Positions 7,665 to 15,138 of a stretch of DNA of 64,000 nt are shown here, piece by piece. The stretch covers positions 1,324,501 to 1,388,500 of the forward strand of contig NZ_AP024452.1 in NCBI RefSeq assembly GCF_016865485.1. The letters run 5' to 3'. Both the position numbers and the translations under genes were made by a program. Under the pieces are notes generated by a model. That model was not told where the DNA came from. It ran no database searches and saw only the letters and a list, made by a program, of their open reading frames with translations. Source of the DNA: Luteitalea sp. TBR-22 (lineage in GTDB: Bacteria; Acidobacteriota; Vicinamibacteria; Vicinamibacterales; Vicinamibacteraceae). Every line of letters starts with the position of its first letter. The first letter of the stretch is position 1.

Positions 7665-8671
7665 CGCTGTGGGGGCGTACCGGACGGCGCGAACGTCTCG
7701 ACGATTCGCTGCGCCAGCGCGCGTGTGTTGGCGTGCGCGATGTTGGACGTGACCGCGACGACCACGCCGCCGTCCCCACTCGAGGCCAGCGACATCACCG
7801 TGCCGCCCGCGAGCTGCCCATCGACCCTGCCCGGGTGAGCCGACAGCCCGACGCGCACCAGATCGGTCGGCGTCGACGAGAACGCCTGCCCGTTGGCGGC
7901 GCAGCACGCCAGGTCGCGCATCGCCATCAGGCGACGACCGGTCCGCGGATTGCTGCCCGATTGCGGCACGTAGAACGTCGCCCGGTCGCCGGCGATCGGG
8001 TACTCCGGGCGCATGAGACCGAGCGGCTGCCAGACCACGTGGCGCAGCAACGCCAGCGGCGGGAAGTCCTCTTCCTCCTCGCCGACGTGCTCGGGGCTCC
8101 AGTCGGCTGCCGTATCGACGCCGGTGTGCGGCAAGGCCAGTGTCGACGCGGCTGGCGCGAGCACCGATGCCGCCGTGCCGACGTGGAAGCGCGTGGCTGG
8201 CGTCACGGCCGCCTCGGTCGAAACGTCGCGCCACCCGAACCCCTCGGCCCACAGGAGGGCGCCGCCGGCGCCGACCGCCACGGACACGCCCGGCAGGTTC
8301 TGCTCCAGCATGGCCGTGCGCACCAGGGCGCGGGCGCGCTCGACAGCCGCGGCGTGCTGGGCCGCCGGTGCGGCGGTTGCGGCCGACGGGATGTCCCGGG
8401 CCTGGGGGAACAGGGCCGCCGAGACGGAGACGGCGTGCGTGAGGACGGCGGCGAAGCCCGCGACGCCGACACCGACGAGGAGCGCGGTTCGGAAGCCCCA
8501 TCGCGGCAGGCGTTGGCGGGCCGCCTTCAGGCCGAGCACGAGGCCCGCGATCATGAGCACCAGGCCCATGGCCGCGGCACCGGGCGCGTCGTCGGCTTGC
8601 GCGACGTAGAAGCCCATGGCCCCGATGGCGAGGCCGAGGGTGACGAGGGTGAAGGCCTTGATCATGTGCAT
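7661..8671 (-). CDS. Membrane-anchored serine-hydrolase-like protein without recognisable SxxK motif
   Basis: A 336-residue protein with three predicted membrane helices in the first 85 residues, then an extracytoplasmic domain. The part reading EQNLPGVSVAVGAGGALLWAEGFGW and TPATRFHVGTA resembles the opening of class C beta-lactamase-like serine hydrolases. In that family the next motif is SxxK, but here the position reads GTAASVLAPAA with no lysine. The domain is also much shorter than usual, and the Tyr-x-Asn motif is not evident. It is therefore either a catalytically dead relative or one shortened by internal deletion. GAGG lies five bases before ATG 8671. The TAG stop is supplied by a GTAG repeat hairpin. 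Real function unknown. Confidence 0.65.
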   Translation of the reverse strand: MHMIKAFTLVTLGLAIGAMGFYVAQADDAPGAAAMGLVLMIAGLVLGLKAARQRLPRWGFRTALLVGVGVAGFAAVLTHAVSVSAALFPQARDIPSAATAAPAAQHAAAVERARALVRTAMLEQNLPGVSVAVGAGGALLWAEGFGWRDVSTEAAVTPATRFHVGTAASVLAPAASTLALPHTGVDTAADWSPEHVGEEEEDFPPLALLRHVVWQPLGLMRPEYPIAGDRATFYVPQSGSNPRTGRRLMAMRDLACCAANGQAFSSTPTDLVRVGLSAHPGRVDGQLAGGTVMSLASSGDGGVVVAVTSNIAHANTRALAQRIVETFAPSGTPPQR

Positions 8672-8754
8672 CACGGCCTCATCGTCGCTGACGATCGTGG
8701 CTGGACGATGGCACCTCGCAGGCACGTGACGGCGAGGTGCCCCTCGTCCCTTGC

Positions 8755-9789
8755 CTAGCTGCCCATCCCGTCCTCGAACGAGCCCTGCGCGGCCGGCCAC
8801 GTGAGGTGATCGCGCACGTAGGCAATGCCGTTGGCGCTGGTCCAGTCGAGGTCCTTGTGGGCGCTCTCGGCTTCGACGACGAGCGGCGCCGACGCGCGAC
8901 CCATCACCTGCTTGTAGCGGGCCGGGTAGCCGATGTGGTTCAGGAGCTCGGCGTAGCGCTGCATGTTGATGTCGCCCGAGGGCAGGTCCACGAACTGCAT
9001 CGCGCGCTTCTGCCAGTCGCCGTCCATCATGCGCAGCGGCAGGCCCGGCCGGATGACGAAGTTCTTGATGTGGGCGGCGTACACGCGCTTGCCGACCTTC
9101 AGGAAGCGCGACTCCCAGCTCTCGCCCTCCCAGCAGTGCGACGGATCGGCGTTGACGCCGAGGCACGCGTCGCCGTCGCAGATGTCGACCAGCATGTTGA
9201 AGTCGTCGGCGCACATCGCCGCCGTGCCCGGGTGGATCTCGTGGCACAGGATGATGCCGCGCTCGTTGGCGGCCTTCCGCAGGGAGGCCGTCTTGCTGAC
9301 GAAGCGCTCCTGGCCTTCCTTGATCAGGTCGTAGTCGCCGCCCTGCCAGAAGCCCCAGGGATAGCCCGTGGCCGCTTCCCAGCCGAACGCGACACCCCAG
9401 AACATCGGGAGCACCCGGATCTTCAACTCCGCGGCGAGATCGAACAGCTGCAGCAGGTACGTCTCGGCCCAGGCTTCGATCTCGGCCGGCGACTTCCTGG
9501 CCACGTCCGCGGGCACGAAGGGGCGCACCGTGGGGCTGCCGGTCCACGCCGTCGTGTGCACCCACACGGGGCAGTGTGTCGAGATGCCGTCGAGCGACAG
9601 GCTGCGCGACGCGAATGCGTCGAGGATCTCGCTGGCCTTCCGGAAGCTGCCGTCGGCAGCCTGCAGCATGTAGTTCGAGGGTTGGGCCCCGGCTGCGCCC
9701 GACGCCTTGGCGTAGTCGAGGAACTGCTCGAGGGACTTGGCGCCGTGCTGCGCGCCTTCGATGCTGGCGTGATAGAGGCTCTGTGCCAT
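8755..9789 (-). CDS. Sugar phosphate isomerase/epimerase family TIM-barrel protein
   Basis: A 344-residue protein of the xylose-isomerase-like TIM-barrel superfamily (AP endonuclease 2 fold), whose members isomerise or epimerise sugars using a divalent metal. Candidate metal ligands sit at strand ends: CHEIHP, NADPSHCW and, near the C-terminus, VVEAESAHKD. No signal peptide is seen, so it is likely cytoplasmic. ATG 9789 is preceded by GGAG seven bases upstream, which favours it over longer in-frame starts. It is 83 bases upstream of the serine-hydrolase-like gene on the same strand. Substrate cannot be assigned. Confidence 0.85.
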   Translation of the reverse strand: MAQSLYHASIEGAQHGAKSLEQFLDYAKASGAAGAQPSNYMLQAADGSFRKASEILDAFASRSLSLDGISTHCPVWVHTTAWTGSPTVRPFVPADVARKSPAEIEAWAETYLLQLFDLAAELKIRVLPMFWGVAFGWEAATGYPWGFWQGGDYDLIKEGQERFVSKTASLRKAANERGIILCHEIHPGTAAMCADDFNMLVDICDGDACLGVNADPSHCWEGESWESRFLKVGKRVYAAHIKNFVIRPGLPLRMMDGDWQKRAMQFVDLPSGDINMQRYAELLNHIGYPARYKQVMGRASAPLVVEAESAHKDLDWTSANGIAYVRDHLTWPAAQGSFEDGMGS

Positions 9790-9918
9790 GGGTCTGCTCC
9801 GGCCGCGGGTGCGAAAGGGATGTCGGCGCCAGGCCCCGGGTACCGGCATGCATGACGTCGGGCGGGGCGGCGCACCGCCGAGGATACCGGCGGGCCGTGC
9901 CGCGCGCCAACCCCGGTG

Positions 9919-10521
9919 CTACAGGAGGCCGCGCGCCACCAGCGCCGCCCGAACCGCCGCAGGGCCGTCGACCACCTCGGCCTGCAGTCCGAGCGACCGT
10001 GCCACCGCCACGTTGCCGGGGGCATCGTCGAAGAACAGCACCCGCTCGGCAGGCTGACCGAGCCGCGCCAGCGCGAGGCGGAAGATCTCCGGGTCGGGCT
10101 TGCGAACACCGAGTTCGTGCGACGCCCAGGCATGGTCGAACGCGTCGAGGAGGCCGAGCTCGCGGGTCAGCCGATCCCAGTGCAGGGGATTGTTGTTGCT
10201 GAGGGCGGCCAGCACGAACCGTCCGCGCAGGTCACCGAGCAGGTCGAGGGCGCCCGGCAGCCAGCCGCGCGCCCACGATCGGTATGCGGCGACGAAGTCC
10301 TCCGGCGGGAGCGAGATGCCCCAGTCCTCACGGAAGCGGGCCACGAAGGTGTCGGTGTCGAGGCGTCCGCCGCCGAACGCCAGCGACGGCGCGCAGGCGT
10401 TCCAGCGCGCCTCGACCTCGGCTTCCGACAGCTCGGTGGGCAGCAGGCGCCGCAGCTCCGCGACGCCCGCGAAGTCCACGAGCACGCCACCCAGGTCGAA
10501 GAGCAGGACGGACGGGGTCAC
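9919..10521 (-). CDS. HAD-superfamily (subfamily IA) phosphatase-like hydrolase
   Basis: A 200-residue haloacid-dehalogenase-type hydrolase. Motif I is FDLGGVLVD with nucleophile D9; the usual second Asp two residues later is Gly, as in YihX-like members. Motif II is the SNNNP segment, motif III the lysine in GVRKPDPEIF, and motif IV FFDDAPGN. The cap is the helical insert after motif I. Such enzymes dephosphorylate small metabolites such as sugar phosphates. The start is GTG 10521 with no clear ribosome site; the ATG at 10529 is out of frame. A heptamer repeat array lies just upstream of it. Confidence 0.85.
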   Translation of the reverse strand: MTPSVLLFDLGGVLVDFAGVAELRRLLPTELSEAEVEARWNACAPSLAFGGGRLDTDTFVARFREDWGISLPPEDFVAAYRSWARGWLPGALDLLGDLRGRFVLAALSNNNPLHWDRLTRELGLLDAFDHAWASHELGVRKPDPEIFRLALARLGQPAERVLFFDDAPGNVAVARSLGLQAEVVDGPAAVRAALVARGLL

Positions 10522-10538
10522 GGGGGCATGATACGCGT

Positions 10539-10612
10539 GGCTTACGGCTCAGGGCTCAGGGCTCACGCAGAAGGACAAAGGACAAAGGGCAAACGGCAAA
10601 GGGCGAACGACG
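10539..10612. repeat. 7-bp-period array: GGCTCAG type followed by AAGGACA type
   Basis: GGCTTAC, GGCTCAG, GGCTCAG and GGCTCAC run back to back (10539-10566). After a 4-base GCAG break come AAGGACA, AAGGACA, AAGGGCA, AACGGCA, AAGGGCG and AACGACG (10571-10612). Two different heptamers share one array. It fills the gap between two minus-strand genes. Confidence 0.85.
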
Positions 10613-10616
10613 TCTG

Positions 10617-11588
10617 TCAGCGCGGGAAGAGATCCGGGTTGTTCGTGAACAGGCCGTCCACCTTCAGTTCCTGCACGTACCGCCGCATCTTCGTCGTCAG
10701 CGCCTCCGGCGTGGCAAGGTCGGGCGGGCGCAGCGCGAACGTCCACGGCACGACCGTCAGGCCAGCGGCGTGAGCCTGCGCGACGAGCTCGGGCGTGCGA
10801 TCGACGATGGGGATGGCCGGCGCGACGCCGGTGGCGAACGTGCGCATCTCGGCGAGTCCGGCCGGCGTGAGCCAGCGCGCGACCCCTTCCGGCGTCCCGA
10901 TCAGGAAACTGCGCGGCACTTCCGGGAGCAGCCTGGCCAGTCGGCGGACACTGTCCTCCTCGAAGACCTGCAGGTGCACGGCAGGGCGCCCCTTGAACGT
11001 GGCGCCGACCAGGCCGTTCTTGCGGAGCGCGTCGGCCACCAGCTGCTCCGGGTCGAAGCCCTTCGACCGGAACCGCGCGGGGAACTTCAGCTCGGGGAAC
11101 AGCCCGGCCTTGCCCTTCACCAGGTCGATGGCCTCCTGGAAGGTCAGCATGCGCTCGCCCTTGAACCGCGGGCCGAACCACGACCCGGCATCGAGCGACT
11201 TGATCTCGGCCAGCGTGAAGTCCTCGACGAGCCAGTGTCGCTCCTCACCCTTCGGCGTCTTCACCACGGTGAATCGATCCGGATACCGGTCGCGCACGTC
11301 GGTCGTGCGCTCGAGGGCGCCGTCGTGCGTGCAGACGAGCACGCCGTCCTTCGTGATGCCGAGGTCCGGCTCGACGTAATCGGCGCCCTGCGCGATGGCG
11401 AGTTCGTAAGCCGCGGCCGTGTGCTCGGGGGCGTACGCCGACGCCCCACGGTGCGCGATCACGAATGCACCAGGCGACGATGCGGGCTGCACTGCCGAGG
11501 TGGTGGCCGACATGGCGTGGATGAGCTGCGCGCCGACCAGGGCGAGGCACGCGACGGTTCGCCGTACTGATGAGGATCGACAGGGCAT
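10617..11588 (-). CDS. Secreted glycerophosphodiester phosphodiesterase
   Basis: A 323-residue enzyme that hydrolyses glycerophosphodiesters to glycerol 3-phosphate and an alcohol. A short hydrophobic segment (about 11-30, TVACLALVGAQLIHA) looks like a signal peptide. The GDPD signature follows: H46-R47 in IAHRGASAYAPEHT, the metal ligands E73 and D75 in VEPDLGITKDG, and H88 in VCTHDG. The C-terminal half keeps the TIM-barrel pattern (PELKFP, VDGLFTNNPDLF). ATG 11588 was chosen because it opens directly onto the signal peptide. The gene is divergent from the large receptor gene, with 160 bases between the starts. Likely role: recovery of phosphate and glycerol from lipids or teichoic-type polymers. 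Confidence 0.9.
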   Translation of the reverse strand: MPCRSSSVRRTVACLALVGAQLIHAMSATTSAVQPASSPGAFVIAHRGASAYAPEHTAAAYELAIAQGADYVEPDLGITKDGVLVCTHDGALERTTDVRDRYPDRFTVVKTPKGEERHWLVEDFTLAEIKSLDAGSWFGPRFKGERMLTFQEAIDLVKGKAGLFPELKFPARFRSKGFDPEQLVADALRKNGLVGATFKGRPAVHLQVFEEDSVRRLARLLPEVPRSFLIGTPEGVARWLTPAGLAEMRTFATGVAPAIPIVDRTPELVAQAHAAGLTVVPWTFALRPPDLATPEALTTKMRRYVQELKVDGLFTNNPDLFPR

Positions 11589-11748
11589 GACGCAGCGTAC
11601 ACTCGGTGCCGCATCGACACCATGACGACCGTGCGACGTGCCGGCATCGCGCGTCGCACCCTCGAGACATCCGCTCGCTAGCATCACGCGTCGCGTACAC
11701 GGCGGCGCGACCGCCCACACCACTGCCACGTTCGCCGAGGAGCTCGCC

Positions 11749-14700
11749 TTGTCCATCAGACGACTGCTTGCCTGCTGTGCCCTGCTGTGCAGCCTGGCGT
11801 CACCTGCGTTCGCGCAGTTCGAGACCGGATCCATCACCGGCACGGTGCAGGACAGGAGCGGCGGCGTCCTGCCCGGCGTGACCGTCACCGTCCGCAACCT
11901 CGACACGAACGTGTCGCAGGTGACCGTCACCAACGAGAGCGGCGCCTACGAGTTCTTCACGCTCCGGGTCGGGCGCTACGAAGTGAAGGCGACCCTCGAG
12001 GGATTCGCGCCGGCGACGATCGAGGACGTCCCGCTGGCCATCGGCAACCGGCAGCGTGTCGACGTGACGCTCGGCGTCGGCACGGTCAGCGAAGCCGTCG
12101 ACGTGCGAGCCCAGGGCCTCGCTCTCGAGAAGGACTCCAGCCAACGCAGTTCGGTGGTGACCGCCGAGCAGGCCGTGGCCCTGCCGCTGCCCGGCCGCGA
12201 GTACTCGGCGCTCGTCCAGCTGGCGCCGGGCGTGCGTCGCTCCTCGATCAACAACACGCAGGGCACCGGCCGAGAGGGCTCGTTCACGATCAACGGCCTG
12301 CGCAGCACCTACAACAACTACCTGCTCGACGGCATCGACAACAACGCCTACGGCACCAGCAACCAGGGCTACTCCAACCAGGTCATCCAGCCGCCCCCCG
12401 ACGCGCTCGTCGAGATGCGCGTGGTGACCAACAACATGAGCGCCGAGTACGGCCGCAGCGGCGGCGGCACGATCAACGTCGCGTACAAGAGCGGCACCAA
12501 CCGCTTCCACGGCGCCGGCTGGGAGTTCCGGCGCGACCCGGCGCTCAACGCCACCGGCTTCTTCAAGCCGGCTGCCGGCACCGAGCCGAAGCTGACGCGC
12601 GACCAGTTCGGCTTCGTCTTCGGCGGTCCGGTGCTGCGCAACCGCGCCTTCTTCTTCACCGACTACGAGGGACTCCGGCAGGACCGCTACACGGTGGCGA
12701 TCTCCTCGATTCCCGACCTGGCGCAACGCCAGGGGGTGCTGGGTGTCGCGGTGCGCGACCCGCGCACCGGCACGGTGTATCCCGCCGGCACGGCGCTGCC
12801 GATGACCGCCGCGGCGCGCAAGATCCTCGCCGACCTACCGGAGCCGACCAGCGCCGGGACGGCCAACAACTACCGCGCGACCGTGCTGGCCACCAACGAC
12901 ACCGACAAGGCCAACATCAAGCTCGATCAGAAGATCTCCGACACGCTGTCGCTGTTCGGGCGGTACGGCTGGCGCGACACCGACATCTACGAGGAGCCGG
13001 GCCTGCCCCTGCCGTCGGGCGGCGCCGGCAACGGCTACACCTACGTGACCAACAAGGCCCTCGCGCTCGGCGCCACGTACATGCCCGGCGGCACGCAACT
13101 GCTGGAGTTCCGCTTCGGCTGGTCGAGCACGCAGGGCGGCAAGTACCCGCCGGCGCTCGGCTCGGCCTCGGCACTCGACGCGTACGGCATCACGGGCCTG
13201 CCCACCGACCCGCGCGTCGCCGGCGGCCTGCCGACGCTCACCATCACGGGCTTCACCGCGCTCGGGCGCCAGGCGACCAATCCGCAATGGCAGTACCCCG
13301 AGGTGTGGAATCCGAAGGTGAACTACTCGCTGGTCCGCGGCCGGCAGTCGCTGAAGTTCGGCTACGAGTTCCAGCGCATCGACACGCAGGTGCAGGACGT
13401 CAACCCGCTCTACGGCACCAACATCTTCTCGGGCCAGTTCACCCGACCGACCGGCGTCGCGGCCAACAACGTCTACAACCTCTCGGACTTCATGCTGGGT
13501 TACCAGTCGCAGTACACGCTCAGCAACATCCTGGTGGCCAACATCCGGCAGAACATGCAGTTCGCCTACGTCCAGGACGACATCCGCGTCAACGACCGGC
13601 TGACGCTCAACCTCGGCCTGCGCTACGAGTACGCGACGCCGCACTGGGAGAAGGACAACGTCCTGTCGAACTTCGACCCGACGACCGTGTCGATGATCGC
13701 CGCCAGGGACGGCTCACTCGAGGACCGCGCGACGATCCGCCCCGACCGCAACAACGTCGGCCCGCGCCTCGGCTTCGCCTGGTCGATCACGCCGACCACC
13801 GTCGCGCGCGGTGGCTTCGGCACCTCGTACGTCCACTTCCAGCGGGCCGGCGGCGCCAACATCCTGCCGATCAACGGGCCGCAGGTGATCAACGCCGTGG
13901 CCGTGCAGAACGACCCGACCGCGGCCGCGTTCCGCCTGTACCAGGACGGCTTCCCCGCCGGCTGGACCGACCCGAGCACGTTCAACCCGGCGGCGGCCAA
14001 CGTCACCTACATGCCCCGCGACTACGGATCCAGCCGCGTCGACAGCTGGTTCGTGTCCGTGCAGCGCGAGGTCCTGCCGGGCACCATCGTCGACGTCGCC
14101 TACGTCGGCAACCGGGCCGATGGCCTGCTGCAGCTGGCCAACTACAACCAGGCGCGCCCCAACGCGCAGGGCGAGAACACGCCGCTGCAGGCGCGTCGCC
14201 CGATCACCGGCTTCGGCGACATCACCTATGCCTGGAACGGCGGGCGCTCCGACTACCAGGGTTTCCAGCTGAAGACCGAGACGCGTCGCCGCGGCTTCTT
14301 CTTCGTCAACGCGCTCACGCTGTCGCGGGCCCGCGACAACGGCGCCGGATCGCTCGAGAACGCCAACGGCAACTCGCCCGGCATCCAGGACTTCAACAAT
14401 CCGGACGCCGACTGGGGGATCTCCGGCTACAACCAGCCGTTCAACTGGACGAGCAGCCTGGTGTGGGACGTGCCGGTGGGCCGCGATCGCCGCTACATGA
14501 GCAATGCCTCGGCGTTCGTCGACGCGGTGCTCGGCGGCTGGCAGGTGGCCTTCATCAGCTTCCTCGTGTCGGGCGATCCGGTCACCTTCACGTACACGCC
14601 GGCGGCCATCGCGCAGGTGTCGGGCATCACCCAGGACTTCCGCGGCGCCAACAACTACCGGCCGAACGTCAACGGCGACCCCTACGGCGATCGCGACTCG

Positions 14701-15003
14701 ATCACCGGCTATTTCGATCGCACGGCGCTGTCGATCCCGGACACCTGGAGCCCCTTCGGCAATGCCGCCCGCAACAGCGTGCGCGGTCCGAACCAGTGGA
14801 CCGTCGACTTCGCGCTGCAGAAGCGCTTCCGCCTGCCGATCGGGTCGGCCACCAACCTCGAGGTGCGGGCAGAGGCGTTCAACCTCCTGAACCGCACGAA
14901 CTTCAACGCGCCGAACGGCAACCTGAGCGCCAACGGCTTCGGGACGATCACCAGCACCGCCGACCCGCGGCAGGTGCAGTTGGGGGTGAGGCTGACGTTC
15001 TAG
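11749..15003 (+). CDS. TonB-dependent receptor-like outer-membrane protein with CarboxypepD_reg domain
   Basis: A 1084-residue outer-membrane protein of the Acidobacteriota-expanded receptor family. The signal peptide ends PAFAQ. Residues about 25-110 form a carboxypeptidase-regulatory-like Ig domain (SITGTVQDRSGGVLPGVTV). A plug-like region (NNYLLDGIDNNAYGTSNQG, MSAEYGRSGGGTINV) is followed by a long beta barrel ending in GVRLTF with the terminal Phe needed for BAM insertion. The start is TTG 11749: GAGGAG lies six bases before it and the signal peptide begins there, whereas longer in-frame starts lack both. A GH3 glycosidase follows, suggesting glycan uptake. The substrate itself is not visible in the sequence. 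Confidence 0.9.
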   Translation: MSIRRLLACCALLCSLASPAFAQFETGSITGTVQDRSGGVLPGVTVTVRNLDTNVSQVTVTNESGAYEFFTLRVGRYEVKATLEGFAPATIEDVPLAIGNRQRVDVTLGVGTVSEAVDVRAQGLALEKDSSQRSSVVTAEQAVALPLPGREYSALVQLAPGVRRSSINNTQGTGREGSFTINGLRSTYNNYLLDGIDNNAYGTSNQGYSNQVIQPPPDALVEMRVVTNNMSAEYGRSGGGTINVAYKSGTNRFHGAGWEFRRDPALNATGFFKPAAGTEPKLTRDQFGFVFGGPVLRNRAFFFTDYEGLRQDRYTVAISSIPDLAQRQGVLGVAVRDPRTGTVYPAGTALPMTAAARKILADLPEPTSAGTANNYRATVLATNDTDKANIKLDQKISDTLSLFGRYGWRDTDIYEEPGLPLPSGGAGNGYTYVTNKALALGATYMPGGTQLLEFRFGWSSTQGGKYPPALGSASALDAYGITGLPTDPRVAGGLPTLTITGFTALGRQATNPQWQYPEVWNPKVNYSLVRGRQSLKFGYEFQRIDTQVQDVNPLYGTNIFSGQFTRPTGVAANNVYNLSDFMLGYQSQYTLSNILVANIRQNMQFAYVQDDIRVNDRLTLNLGLRYEYATPHWEKDNVLSNFDPTTVSMIAARDGSLEDRATIRPDRNNVGPRLGFAWSITPTTVARGGFGTSYVHFQRAGGANILPINGPQVINAVAVQNDPTAAAFRLYQDGFPAGWTDPSTFNPAAANVTYMPRDYGSSRVDSWFVSVQREVLPGTIVDVAYVGNRADGLLQLANYNQARPNAQGENTPLQARRPITGFGDITYAWNGGRSDYQGFQLKTETRRRGFFFVNALTLSRARDNGAGSLENANGNSPGIQDFNNPDADWGISGYNQPFNWTSSLVWDVPVGRDRRYMSNASAFVDAVLGGWQVAFISFLVSGDPVTFTYTPAAIAQVSGITQDFRGANNYRPNVNGDPYGDRDSITGYFDRTALSIPDTWSPFGNAARNSVRGPNQWTVDFALQKRFRLPIGSATNLEVRAEAFNLLNRTNFNAPNGNLSANGFGTITSTADPRQVQLGVRLTF

Positions 15004-15058
15004 GGAATCGGGAATCGGGAATCGGGAGTCGGGAGTCGGGAGTCGGGAGTCGGGAGCG
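15004..15058. repeat. 7-bp-period array, GGAATCG then GGAGTCG
   Basis: Three copies of GGAATCG are followed by four of GGAGTCG and a partial GGAGCG, beginning at the very base after the receptor stop codon. The single A to G change at position four of the heptamer switches once along the array. Confidence 0.9.
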
Positions 15059-15138
15059 TTGGACAGGCGGAATCTGCCGAGCGGGGGAGGGCTGGCGTAT
15101 GCTCTGGCCGGGTCCTCCCCTCACACAGGCAGGCACGC

